64,000 nt of DNA from the NCBI GenBank assembly GCA_000230935.2, contig AGIQ01000003.1:186001-250000 (forward strand), given 5' to 3'. The DNA comes from Mycolicibacterium rhodesiae JS60. GTDB lineage: Bacteria; Actinomycetota; Actinomycetes; Mycobacteriales; Mycobacteriaceae. Position numbers and translations under genes: made by a program. The notes under the pieces are model-generated. The model was not told the DNA's origin, ran no database searches, and saw only the letters and a program-made list of their open reading frames with translations. This document shows positions 39,092 to 47,561 of this stretch, piece after piece (positions within the stretch are counted from its first letter, which is position 1; every line of letters starts with the position of its first letter).

Positions 39092-39672
39092 GACTCGAAA
39101 TCGTCGTCGGTCTCGCCCAAGGCGCCACGCCGATATCCGTTGGTACGCACGCAGATGTGGCCGTCGGGGTCGAGCGGTTCGTCGCAGAGCGGGCACGGCG
39201 GACGGCCGGCCGAGATGACGCGGGTGGACCGGGAGGCGAACTGCCGAGCCGACTCGGGCGTCAGGAAGACCCGCACGGCGTCCGGGCCTTCTTCGGCGTC
39301 GTCGAGCACCACCGATGCGTCGAATTCGGTTTCGGAGACCGCGAGCAACTCGACGACGACGGTCTGCGCCTCGGCGTCCCAGCCCAGACCCATCGTGCCG
39401 ACCCGGAACTCCGCGTCCACCGGTGTGACCAGCGGGCTGAGATCCTCGACGTCGGTCTCCGGCGGCAGCGGCGTGCCGAACCGGCGGTTGATCTCGACGA
39501 GCAGCGCGCCGATCCGCTCAGCCAGCACCGCGACCTGTTGTTTTTCCAGGATCACCGAGATCACCCGGCTGTCGTGGACGGCCTGCAGGTAGAAGGTCCG
39601 GTTTCCGGGCTGCCCGACAGTCCCGGCCACGAATCGGTCGGGTGTGCGGAAGACGTGAATTGCGCGGGGCAT
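39088..39672 (-). CDS. DUF3090 protein with C-terminal zinc-ribbon-like Cys motif (Rv2134c-like)
   Basis: 194 residues. MPRAIHVFRTPDRFVAGTVGQPGNRTFYLQA and ISVILEKQQVAVLAERIGALL are diagnostic of DUF3090. The C-terminus contains CPLCDEPLDPDGHICVRTNGYRR, a CxxC...C arrangement that could bind zinc. It is coupled by a 4-nt overlap with the SCO1664-type kinase-like protein, and the two co-occur across actinobacteria, which suggests a joint complex. The function is unknown. Confidence 0.92.
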   Translation of the reverse strand: MPRAIHVFRTPDRFVAGTVGQPGNRTFYLQAVHDSRVISVILEKQQVAVLAERIGALLVEINRRFGTPLPPETDVEDLSPLVTPVDAEFRVGTMGLGWDAEAQTVVVELLAVSETEFDASVVLDDAEEGPDAVRVFLTPESARQFASRSTRVISAGRPPCPLCDEPLDPDGHICVRTNGYRRGALGETDDDFES

Positions 39673-39730
39673 GTTGGTTCCAAAATACCGGCATCAGGAG
39701 CTGAGTCGTAATTCGGCGGGACGTCGAGTC

Positions 39731-40423
39731 TCAGTCCGTGGACCCGCCGACGACGGCATCGCCGGCGGATTTGTCGTCGGCGGTGGGCGGCGGCGCGGAC
39801 AGCGCCGACGCGAGTTCGGCGCCGGTGTGGTTGACATGCACCACAAATGGGCGCATCGGCGTGTAGCGGATCACACTCATCGACGCCGGGTCGGCGGTGA
39901 TCCGCTGGAAACTGTCCAGATGCGTGCCGAGCGCATCGGCGACGACGGACTTGATCACGTCACCGTGTGTGCAGGCGATCCACAGCACGTCGTGGCCGTG
40001 CTCGTCGGCAAGTCGGCGGTCATGCTCGCGGACCGCCGTGACCGCGCGTGCCTGCACCTGGGCCAGCCCCTCACCGCCCGGGAAGACGGCCGCGCTCGGC
40101 TGCTGCTGCACCACCGACCACAGCGGCTCCTTCATCAGGTCCTTGAGCGCCAGCCCGGTCCACTGGCCGTAGTCCACCTCGGCGAGCCGGTCGTCGATCA
40201 GCGGCTCCACGCCGAGTTCGGCGGCCAGCGGCTCCACGGTGAGCCGGCAGCGCAGCAGCGGCGACCGCACGATGGCCCTGATCGGCAGGCCCTTGACCCG
40301 CCCCACCAAGGCTTGCGCCTGGTCCTGGCCCTTCTCGTCGAGTTCGACGCCTTCGGTGCGGCCGGCCAGCGTGTGCGCGGTGTTGGATGTCGAGCGGCCG
40401 TGCCGCAGGAGGATGACGGTCAC
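39731..40423 (-). CDS. Histidine phosphatase family protein (Rv2135c-like)
   Basis: 230 residues from the GTG at 40423, which overlaps the uppP stop (GTGA). VTVILLRHGRSTSNTAHTL gives the catalytic RHG histidine. AEVDYGQWTGL and IACTHGDVIKSVVADAL provide the second histidine and partner residues. This is the phosphoglycerate mutase-like superfamily, acting as a phosphatase in most members of this size. The substrate is unknown. It is in a probable uppP-phosphatase operon. Confidence 0.92.
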   Translation of the reverse strand: MTVILLRHGRSTSNTAHTLAGRTEGVELDEKGQDQAQALVGRVKGLPIRAIVRSPLLRCRLTVEPLAAELGVEPLIDDRLAEVDYGQWTGLALKDLMKEPLWSVVQQQPSAAVFPGGEGLAQVQARAVTAVREHDRRLADEHGHDVLWIACTHGDVIKSVVADALGTHLDSFQRITADPASMSVIRYTPMRPFVVHVNHTGAELASALSAPPPTADDKSAGDAVVGGSTD

Positions 40424-41262
40424 GCGGCCGCCACCACGCCCGAGGCCAGCAGGCCCATCACGACCAGCGCGAGCACCACCCGGTAACCCACGAACCAGTA
40501 CATGACGTGGTGCGCGACGAACCGCAACAGCCAGGTGATCGCCGCGAAACCGACGACGAAGGCGATGACGACGGAGACCAGCAGCTGGGGACCGGTGGCG
40601 CTCATCCCCTCGGTCACCGGGTGGAATGCGTCGGGCAGCGAAAACAGCCCGGAGGCCAACACCGCTGGAATGCCAAGCAGGAAACCGAATCTCGCCGACA
40701 ACTCGCGATCCAGACCCAAGAACAGGCCAGCACTGATCGTCGACCCGGAGCGCGACACTCCGGGCACCAGCGCCAGACACTGGGCAATGCCGACCAGCAG
40801 ACCGTCCTTCCACGTCAATTGCTCGAGATGCCGGGTCTGCCTGCCGAAATACTCGGCGGCAGCGATCACCCCGGAGAACAGCAGCATCGCGGTCGCGATC
40901 ACCCAGAGATTACGGACCTCGCCACGAATCAGCTCCTTGAACGTCACGCCGAGGATCACGATCGGCACCGTACCGATGAGGACGTACCAGCCCATCCGGT
41001 AATCGACGTTGTCACGGTGCGCCTTCACGACGAGCCCGTTGAACCAGGCCTTCAGGATCCGCCAGATATCTTTCGCGAAGTAGATCAGGACCGCGGCCTC
41101 GGTGCCCAGCTGCGAGACGGCAGTGAACGACGCTCCGGCATCCCCGGTGAAGAAGACCCGGGACACGATCGCCAGGTGGCTCGATGACGAGATGGGCAGA
41201 AACTCGGTCAAACCCTGTACGACCGACAGTACGACGACCTGCAACCACGACATCGGCTCCAC
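40420..41262 (-). CDS. uppP: Undecaprenyl-diphosphatase UppP (BacA)
   Basis: Integral membrane enzyme that converts undecaprenyl/decaprenyl diphosphate to the monophosphate, recycling the lipid carrier for peptidoglycan and arabinogalactan. It is 280 residues with about eight helices. The two signature motifs are present: GLTEFLPISSSSHLAIVSRVFF (catalytic Glu and Ser) and VPGVSRSGSTISAGLFLGL (catalytic Arg). It corresponds to Rv2136c. A second ATG three codons in is possible. Confidence 0.96.
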   Translation of the reverse strand: MEPMSWLQVVVLSVVQGLTEFLPISSSSHLAIVSRVFFTGDAGASFTAVSQLGTEAAVLIYFAKDIWRILKAWFNGLVVKAHRDNVDYRMGWYVLIGTVPIVILGVTFKELIRGEVRNLWVIATAMLLFSGVIAAAEYFGRQTRHLEQLTWKDGLLVGIAQCLALVPGVSRSGSTISAGLFLGLDRELSARFGFLLGIPAVLASGLFSLPDAFHPVTEGMSATGPQLLVSVVIAFVVGFAAITWLLRFVAHHVMYWFVGYRVVLALVVMGLLASGVVAAA

Positions 41263-41292
41263 GGGCCGACCGTACTGGATGGATCTGGAAGA

Positions 41293-41604
41293 TCAGCGCG
41301 CGGCGCGAGCGACGGGCTGGGCGGCCGCCACGGCATCACGCACGGCAGCCGTCAGGCTGCGCTCGTCATCGATGTCGAAGTCGGTGAGGCTGCGGGTCGC
41401 GGTAGCCACCACGTCCTCTTCATGTGGCACCGGGCCGGCAAGCCGCGGGTGGTAGACCTCGACGAGTAGCTGACCGCGGTGAACCTGGAACGAGAAGCTG
41501 CGACCATCACCGAGGTGGCCGAATCCGTTGGCGAAAACACCAGTCGAAATGTCCTCGATAGCAAACTCGCGTCTGTCGGACTGCGGTGTCACGGCCAAGG
41601 TCAT
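41293..41604 (-). CDS. Small hypothetical protein (Rv2137c-like)
   Basis: 103 residues, soluble. FSFQVHRGQLLVEVYHPRLAGPVPHEEDVVATATRSL is conserved with the protein next to uppP in other mycobacteria. No motif of known function is seen. It is co-directional with uppP after a 30-bp gap and divergent from lppL; a palindrome (41639-41660) lies in the divergent gap. Confidence 0.82.
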   Translation of the reverse strand: MTLAVTPQSDRREFAIEDISTGVFANGFGHLGDGRSFSFQVHRGQLLVEVYHPRLAGPVPHEEDVVATATRSLTDFDIDDERSLTAAVRDAVAAAQPVARAAR

Positions 41605-41638
41605 CAGGACACCATAACGCGGGTTACGGCCTGAGAAA

Positions 41639-41660
41639 AGACAAAGTGGTCAATTTGTCT
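41639..41660. promoter_or_regulatory. Operator-like palindrome in the divergent Rv2137c-like/lppL gap
   Basis: AGACAAA and TTTGTCT form perfect 7-bp inverted arms around an 8-nt spacer. It is AT-rich in a GC-rich setting. TAGAAT at 41675-41680 is a plausible -10 element for lppL. The TTGTCT inside the right arm could be a -35 element, although the 14-bp spacing is short. No regulator is identified. Confidence 0.4.
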
Positions 41661-41745
41661 CCACCCGGCACCTCTAGAATTCCTGATCGACAGGGGGCGA
41701 CGTGATCGCCTGATCTTGAACACATCCGAGGGCTACCCGTTGCCA

Positions 41746-42777
41746 ATGCGTGTAAACAGGGGCGGTTTGCGCAGGTCGACCGCCGTCTTGTTGGCGTTGG
41801 CGGCCGTCACGACCGGATGTTCGGAGAATCCACTCACCGCCGCGCCGCCGACGATCGAGCCCGCTGCTCCCGCGGTGTCCCCGCCGCCCGCAACGCGGCC
41901 GGCGGGCGAGTTGATGCCGCTCGGTGGCCGCCCGGAAGCGGCGATCTTTGACGAACGCAGCGGGTCACTGGCCGTCCTGGCGCCCGGGCCCGACCCGCAG
42001 TCACCGGCGACGCTGACCGTGTTCGCCGTTTCGGGCGGTACCCGCGAGCTCACTTTGCCCGGCCCGGCGACGGCGCTCGCCGGTGACGGGAAGGGCTCGG
42101 CATACCTGTCGACCCGGGGCGGCTACTTCACCGTCGATCTGGCTGCGGGCGCGGCGACACCGGTGTCGATCGCCGAGGAGGCTGACACCGATTTCACCGC
42201 CATCGCCCGGCGCGCCGACGGCCGGCTGGTCCTCGGCAGCGCCGACGGCACTGCCTACACCCTCGGGTCGGAGACCACGGTGGCCGAAAAGGTGAAGATC
42301 TTCGCGCGCGTCGACGCGATCGTCACCGAGGGGAACAACGCCGTCGTCCTCGACCGCGGACAGACGTCGGTGACGTCACTGAACAGCGACGGGCGCAGCC
42401 AGCAAGCGCTGCGCGCCGGCGAAGGGGCCGCCACGATGGCGGCCGACCCCACGGGCCGGGTGCTGGTGGCCGACACCCGCGGTGGTCAGCTGTTGGTGTT
42501 CGGTGTCGACCCGCTGATCGAGCGACAGGCCTACCCGGTTCCGCAGGCGCCCTACGGTTTGGCCGGATCGCGCAATTTGGCGTGGGTTTCTCAGACCGCG
42601 GCCAATATGGTTGTTGGTTACGATCTGACGACTGGCATACCCGTGGAGAAGGTGCGTTACCCGACCGTGCAGCAACCGAACTCGCTGGCTTTCGACGACA
42701 CGTCCGGCACTCTGTATGTCGTGTCGGCGACGGGTGCCGGCGTGCAGGTGATCCGCAACGCGGCCGGTGCCCGGTGA
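41746..42777 (+). CDS. lppL: Lipoprotein LppL (beta-propeller-like)
   Basis: 343 residues from the ATG at 41746 (an in-frame TTG at 41716 would add ten). The signal is RRSTAVLLALAAVTTGC with the lipobox TTGC. The mature part carries repeated strands such as GSLAVLAPGPDPQSPATLTVF, GRLVLGSADGTAYTL, GRVLVADTRGGQLLVFGVDP and SGTLYVVSATGAGVQVIRN, a propeller pattern. A strong AGGGGG upstream instead precedes a three-codon out-of-frame ORF (GTG ATC GCC TGA at 41702). It corresponds to Rv2138. The end overlaps the next gene (GTGA). Confidence 0.9.
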   Translation: MRVNRGGLRRSTAVLLALAAVTTGCSENPLTAAPPTIEPAAPAVSPPPATRPAGELMPLGGRPEAAIFDERSGSLAVLAPGPDPQSPATLTVFAVSGGTRELTLPGPATALAGDGKGSAYLSTRGGYFTVDLAAGAATPVSIAEEADTDFTAIARRADGRLVLGSADGTAYTLGSETTVAEKVKIFARVDAIVTEGNNAVVLDRGQTSVTSLNSDGRSQQALRAGEGAATMAADPTGRVLVADTRGGQLLVFGVDPLIERQAYPVPQAPYGLAGSRNLAWVSQTAANMVVGYDLTTGIPVEKVRYPTVQQPNSLAFDDTSGTLYVVSATGAGVQVIRNAAGAR

Positions 42778-43028
42778 GCACGGCGCACCGGGGCCGGATG
42801 CCAGCGAGCTGGGAAAACGAACTGTCGGACGACTACGAGTGGATCCCGCTTCGGCTGCCGCCGGACGTGACCCGCATCAGCGCTTCGACACGACTGTCCA
42901 TCGAGGCCGAATACCGTGGCTGGGAGCTGACCAGAGTGCGCCTGTACACCGATGGAAGCCGCCGAGTTCTGCTGCGGCGCAAGAAATCTCGGCTCAACGG
43001 CCAGACCTCCGACCAGCCCGGGCTGTGA
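42774..43028 (+). CDS. DUF5703-like small protein
   Basis: 84 residues from the GTG at 42774, coupled to the lppL stop. An ATG at 42798 would give 76 residues. WENELSDDYEWIPLRLPPDVTRISASTRL, then EYRGWELTRVRLYTDGSRRVLLRRK, match a small conserved actinobacterial protein found upstream of pyrD. The function is unknown. Its stop overlaps the pyrD start by one base (TGATG). Confidence 0.85.
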   Translation: MSTAHRGRMPASWENELSDDYEWIPLRLPPDVTRISASTRLSIEAEYRGWELTRVRLYTDGSRRVLLRRKKSRLNGQTSDQPGL

Positions 43029-44086
43029 TGTACGCAGCATTGCGGCGGGCATTCTTCCTGGTGCCGGCCGAACGCATCCACACGCTGGTGTTCGGCATGC
43101 TGCGCGCCGCGACGGCCACCGAGCTGACGCGCCGGCAGTTGCGCCGCCGGCTGGCGCCACAGGATCCGGTACTGGCCAGCACGGTGTTCGGGGTGCGGTT
43201 CCCCGGACCGCTCGGGTTGGCCGCCGGTTTCGACAAGGACGGCCTCGGCCTGAACACCTGGGGCGCATTGGGATTCGGCTACGCCGAGGTGGGCACCGTG
43301 ACCGCTCAGCCACAACCGGGCAATCCCCAGCCGCGACTGTTCCGACTGCCCGACGACCGCGGGCTGCTCAACCGGATGGGATTCAACAACCACGGTGCCG
43401 GCCACCTCGCGCTGCAGCTGGCACGCAACCGTCCCGAGGCGCCCATCGGCGTGAACATCGGCAAATCCAAGATCACCCCGCCTGAACTCGCCGCCGACGA
43501 TTACCGTTCCAGCGCACGGCTTCTCGGCCCGCTGGCCGACTACCTGGTGGTCAACGTCAGCTCCCCCAACACTCCCGGATTGCGTGACCTGCAAGCGGTC
43601 GAGTCGCTGCGGCCGATCCTGTCGGCCGTGCTGGAAGAGACGTCGACGCCGGTGCTGGTGAAGATCGCCCCCGACCTGTCCGATGACGACGTCGACGCCG
43701 TCGCGGACCTGGCCGTGGAACTGGGGCTGGCCGGGATCGTGGCCACCAACACCACGATCTCGCGGGCCGGCCTGCGCACCGCCGGGGTCGACGACCTCGG
43801 GCCGGGCGGAATCTCCGGACCTCCCGTCGCACATCGGTCGCTGGAGATCCTGCGCCGGCTGTACGCACGGGCCGGCAAAGATCTCGTGCTGATCAGTGTG
43901 GGCGGCATCGAAACCGCCGACGACGCATGGGAACGCATCACCGCCGGTGCGTCACTGCTGCAGGGCTACACCGGGTTCGTCTACGGCGGTGGCTTGTGGG
44001 CCAAAGAGATTCACGACGGCATCGCCACGCGGCTGCATGCGGGCGGCTTCGGTTCGCTCAGTGAGGCGGTCGGGTCGGCACACTAG
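43028..44086 (+). CDS. pyrD: Dihydroorotate dehydrogenase (quinone), class 2
   Basis: Fourth step of pyrimidine synthesis, membrane-associated and quinone-linked. 352 residues. The N-terminal amphipathic helix MYAALRRAFFLVPAERIHTLVFGML marks class 2. LGLAAGFDKDGLGLNTWGALGFGYAEVGTVT, then RMGFNNHGA, then GVNIGKSKITP, then VVNVSSPNTPGLRDLQ form the FMN and orotate sites, with the catalytic serine in NVSSPNT. LISVGGIETADDAWERI binds the FMN phosphate. It matches Rv2139. Confidence 0.96.
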   Translation: MYAALRRAFFLVPAERIHTLVFGMLRAATATELTRRQLRRRLAPQDPVLASTVFGVRFPGPLGLAAGFDKDGLGLNTWGALGFGYAEVGTVTAQPQPGNPQPRLFRLPDDRGLLNRMGFNNHGAGHLALQLARNRPEAPIGVNIGKSKITPPELAADDYRSSARLLGPLADYLVVNVSSPNTPGLRDLQAVESLRPILSAVLEETSTPVLVKIAPDLSDDDVDAVADLAVELGLAGIVATNTTISRAGLRTAGVDDLGPGGISGPPVAHRSLEILRRLYARAGKDLVLISVGGIETADDAWERITAGASLLQGYTGFVYGGGLWAKEIHDGIATRLHAGGFGSLSEAVGSAH

Positions 44087-44094
44087 CTCCTGCG

Positions 44095-45609
44095 TCAACA
44101 ACGAGCATCCTTCGGCGGCAGGGCGAGGTCGATCAGATAGGCCGCCGCGTAATCGTCGACGCAGGCGTTGCCGTCAAACACGACAGTGTGTTGCGTGCCA
44201 TCGAAGGTCAGCAACGCGCCCCCGAACTGCTCGGCCAGCTCGACACCGGCCTGGTACGGCGTAGCCGGATCGTGCGTAGTGGAGACCACCAACACCGGCG
44301 GGAGACCGGGCGCCGACACGGTATGCGGGCCGCTGGATGGCGACACCGGCCAGAACGCGCAGACGTCCAGCGGCGCATTGCCGGTGAACTGCCCAAAAGT
44401 GGCGAAGGGCGCTACCTGTCGCAGCTGCCGGTCTTTGTCGACGGCCTTTGCCCGGTCGGTGTTGGCCGGCGCATCAACGCAATTCACGGCGTTCTGGACG
44501 TCGTTGATGTTCGTGTAGTGGCCGTCACTGTCTCGGGTGAAGTACGCGTCGGCCAGTTTCAGGAGCACGTCGCCGCGACCCTGGTCCAGCTCGGACAGCC
44601 CGTAGCGCAGAGTCGACCACATCTTCGGCGAGTACAGCGCCATGATCGTGCCGGTGATCGCGTCGCTGAAACCAAGTCCCCGGGGATCGTCGGTGTCAGC
44701 GGGCTTGGTCACCAGCGGGTCCACCAACTGGTGGTAGACGTCGACGGCTTTGGCCGGGTCGGTGCCGAGCGGGCAACTGGAGTCGTGGACGCAGTCGGCG
44801 ACGAAGTCGTTGAAGGCGTTCTGGAAGGCCGCCGCCTGGTTGATGCTGGCCTGGATCGGATCGACATTGCGATCGACAGCACCGTCGAGGATCATCGCCC
44901 GGACCCTGTCGGGATAGGCCTCGGCGTAGGCCCAGGCGATTTCAGTGCCATACGAATAACCCAGGTAGTTCAGCTTCTCCTCGCCCAGCGCGACGCGGAT
45001 CCGGTCGAGGTCCCGGGCGACGTTGACTGTGCCGACATTGGCCAGGAAGTCGGCACCCATTTTGTCCAGGCAGCGTCCCGCGAACTGTTTCTCGATGTCC
45101 TCGATGTGGGCGACACCTTCAGCGCTGTAGTCGACCTGAGGATCGGCACGATTGCCGTCATTGTCCGCATCGGAGTTGCACCACAGCGCGGGAACCGACG
45201 CACCCACCCCACGAGGGTCGAATCCGACAAAATCGAACCGCCGGCGGACGTCCGGTGGCAGCGCACCCACCAGTTTGACCGCCGCGTCCACTCCTGACCC
45301 GCCCGGGCCGCCGGGGTTGACGACAAGTGAGCCGATCTTCTGGCCGGTCGCAGGAAACCGGATGAGCGCGAGACGGGCGATCGCGCCGTTGTCTTCGCCG
45401 TAATCCACGGGCACGTCGACCTCGCCGCACTCGGCACCGGCCGTGCGGCACGGCGACCACTTCACCGGCGCCGGCGGACCCAGTGCAGGCGTCGTTGCCT
45501 GGGGCTTCCCGCCGACTGCCGTACTACAACCGGCGACCAGCACGATGACGGCCAGCGCGCCGAGGAGCCTAATTTTGCTCGTACGTACCGTGAATGACCG
45601 CGCGCGCAA
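44095..45609 (-). CDS. Hip1/CaeA-like lipoprotein serine hydrolase
   Basis: 504 residues. The signal ends in the lipobox VAGC (Cys28). An alpha/beta-hydrolase follows: VVNPGGPGGSG oxyanion strand, GFDPRGVGAS, nucleophile in LGYSYGTEIAWAYAEAYP, then a TAP-like C-terminal domain with VVSTTHDPATPY (Asp) and FDGTQHTV (His). Several cysteine pairs are present. This is the tripeptidyl-aminopeptidase-like group of M. tuberculosis Hip1 (Rv2224c) and Rv2223c, cell-envelope proteases. The start is a TTG overlapping the upstream PEBP-like gene by 41 nt. No better start is visible before the signal peptide, so the start is uncertain. Confidence 0.88.
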   Translation of the reverse strand: MRARSFTVRTSKIRLLGALAVIVLVAGCSTAVGGKPQATTPALGPPAPVKWSPCRTAGAECGEVDVPVDYGEDNGAIARLALIRFPATGQKIGSLVVNPGGPGGSGVDAAVKLVGALPPDVRRRFDFVGFDPRGVGASVPALWCNSDADNDGNRADPQVDYSAEGVAHIEDIEKQFAGRCLDKMGADFLANVGTVNVARDLDRIRVALGEEKLNYLGYSYGTEIAWAYAEAYPDRVRAMILDGAVDRNVDPIQASINQAAAFQNAFNDFVADCVHDSSCPLGTDPAKAVDVYHQLVDPLVTKPADTDDPRGLGFSDAITGTIMALYSPKMWSTLRYGLSELDQGRGDVLLKLADAYFTRDSDGHYTNINDVQNAVNCVDAPANTDRAKAVDKDRQLRQVAPFATFGQFTGNAPLDVCAFWPVSPSSGPHTVSAPGLPPVLVVSTTHDPATPYQAGVELAEQFGGALLTFDGTQHTVVFDGNACVDDYAAAYLIDLALPPKDARC

Positions 45610-46099
45610 TCGCGTTCATGAACAGGTTGAAGCCGAGGTAGGCCGGGCTGGCGTCCTCGGTGAGCTCCAGCTTCTCCACCTTGAGCGCGTGCACGGCGAC
45701 GTAGTAGCGGTGGTAGCCGTGACCCTGCGGCGGTGCGGCACCGAGGAAGCGGCGGATGCCCGCGTCGTTGACGAGGGTCAGGGCGTCGCCGGGCAATAGC
45801 GAGCCGTCACCGACGCCGGACGGCAGTTCGGTCACGGTGGCCGGCAGGTTGGCGACGGCCCAGTGCCAGAAGCCCGACGCGGTCGGCGCGTCGGGGTCGT
45901 AGACGGTGACAGCGAAGCTGCGGGTCTCCTCCGGGAATCCCGACCAGCTCAGCTGCGGCGAGACGTCCTCACCGCCGGCCCCCATGATGCCGCTGACCTG
46001 AGCGTTCTTCCACGGCTGCCCGTCTTCGAAATCGGTACTGGTCAGCGTGAAACTGGGCAGCTCGGGGAGGAACTCGTAGGGGTTGTAGGGAAATGCCAT
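45569..46099 (-). CDS. PEBP/YbhB-like protein (Rv2140c-like)
   Basis: 176 residues, the same length as M. tuberculosis TB18.6. SFTLTSTDFEDGQPW, VSPQLSWSGFPEETRSFAVTVYDPDAPTASGFWHWAVANLP and GHGYHRYYVAVHAL are the conserved phosphatidylethanolamine-binding-protein strands, including the DPDAPT anion pocket and central histidine. The bacterial members bind small phosphorylated or lipid-like ligands. It is located between the M20 peptidase and the Hip1-like hydrolase. Confidence 0.95.
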   Translation of the reverse strand: MAFPYNPYEFLPELPSFTLTSTDFEDGQPWKNAQVSGIMGAGGEDVSPQLSWSGFPEETRSFAVTVYDPDAPTASGFWHWAVANLPATVTELPSGVGDGSLLPGDALTLVNDAGIRRFLGAAPPQGHGYHRYYVAVHALKVEKLELTEDASPAYLGFNLFMNAIARAVIHGTYEQN

Positions 46100-46121
46100 G
46101 TGAGGGGCTTCCTTTCGATTG

Positions 46122-47447
46122 TCAGCAGTTCGTCAAGAAATGTTCGAGCACGCGGGTGCCGAAGTGCAGCGCGTCCACCGGCACCCGCTCGTCGACGCCA
46201 TGGAACAGCGCCGCGAAGTCCAGCTCCGGCGGAAGCCGCAGTGGGATGAATCCGAAACACCGGATACCTAGGCGGGCAAAAGCTTTCGCATCGGTTCCGC
46301 CGGACAACATGTAGGGAACGGTCCGGGCTTCCGGGTCGACGGCCAGCAGTGCATCGTTCATCGCGTCGACCAGGTCACCGTCGAATGTCGTTTCGTACGA
46401 GGGCAGGTCGCGCTCCCACTCGCGGGTGACGTCGGGGCCGATGAGCTCGTCGATCTCGCGCTCGAAGGCCTCCTTGCGCCCCGGCAGCACCCGGCAGTCG
46501 ATGACCGCCTCTGCGGTCTGCGGGATGACGTTGGCCTTGTAGCCGGCCTTGAGCATGGTCGGGTTGGCGGTGTCGCGCAGCGTCGCACCGACGATGCGGG
46601 CGATCCCGCCGAGTTTGGCGATCGTGCCCTCGAGATCCGGTGAGGCCGGGTCGAAGCTGTAGCCGGTCTCCTCGGCGACCGCGGTGAGGAACTGCTCGAC
46701 GGAATCGGTAAGTACCAAAGGAAATTGGTGACGGCCGAGGCGGGCGACGGCCTCGGCGACGGCGGTGACGGCGTTGTCGTCGTGCACCATCGAGCCGTGG
46801 CCGGCCCGGCCGCGGGCAGTCAACCGCATCCAGGACAGACCCTTCTCTGCGGTCTCGATCAGGTAGAGCCTGCGCTCGCCACCGTCCTTGTGCGGCACGG
46901 TGAGTGAGAAACCGCCCACCTCGCCAATGGCCTCGGTGATGCCCTCGAACAGGTCGGGCCGGTTGTCCACCAGCCACTGCGCTCCGTAGGTGCCGCCGTG
47001 CTCCTCGTCGGCGACGAACGCGAACACCAGGTCGCGGGGCGGGACGATGCCGGCCCGTTTGAAGTGCCTGGCGACAGCGATCATCATGCCGCACATGTCC
47101 TTCATGTCGACCGCGCCGCGGCCCCAGACATAGCCGTCGGCGACGGCGCCGGAGAAGGGGTGCACACTCCAGTCGGCCGGCTCGGCCGGGACGACGTCGA
47201 GATGGCCGTGGATCAAGAGCGCGCCACGGCTGCGGTCTGACCCGGGAAGGCGGGCGAAGACGTTGCCCCGGCCCGGTGCGCCGGATTCGACGTACTCGGT
47301 GGCGTAGCCGACCGCACTGAGCTGCTCGGCAACCCAGAGGGCACACTCCGCTTCGCCCTTGGTGGTGGCCAGGTCACCCGTGTTGGAGGTGTCGAACCGG
47401 ATCAGGGCGCTGACGAGCTCTACCACCTCGTCGACGGGTTCAGTCAC
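46122..47447 (-). CDS. M20-family metallopeptidase (DapE/ArgE-like, Rv2141c-like)
   Basis: 441 residues from the GTG at 47447, with AGGAAAGGGG upstream. Dizinc site residues are visible: LLIHGHLDVVP (His and Asp), WGRGAVDMKDM (bridging Asp), FAFVADEEHGG (catalytic Glu and ligand Glu), and a late FHGVDERVP (His). A dimerisation or lid domain is inserted in the middle (GRAGHGSMVHDDNAV). The family hydrolyses acylated amino acids or dipeptides. The specific substrate is unresolved. Confidence 0.93.
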   Translation of the reverse strand: MTEPVDEVVELVSALIRFDTSNTGDLATTKGEAECALWVAEQLSAVGYATEYVESGAPGRGNVFARLPGSDRSRGALLIHGHLDVVPAEPADWSVHPFSGAVADGYVWGRGAVDMKDMCGMMIAVARHFKRAGIVPPRDLVFAFVADEEHGGTYGAQWLVDNRPDLFEGITEAIGEVGGFSLTVPHKDGGERRLYLIETAEKGLSWMRLTARGRAGHGSMVHDDNAVTAVAEAVARLGRHQFPLVLTDSVEQFLTAVAEETGYSFDPASPDLEGTIAKLGGIARIVGATLRDTANPTMLKAGYKANVIPQTAEAVIDCRVLPGRKEAFEREIDELIGPDVTREWERDLPSYETTFDGDLVDAMNDALLAVDPEARTVPYMLSGGTDAKAFARLGIRCFGFIPLRLPPELDFAALFHGVDERVPVDALHFGTRVLEHFLTNC

Positions 47448-47561
47448 AGTCCCCTTTCCTACCACTGGCGCGGCGAGGCCGGGGGCGCGGAGGTCGCGCA
47501 TTATCACAAGATTCCCTCCAACCACTCGCGCAACACGCCGATATAGGGTTTGATTTACCGG

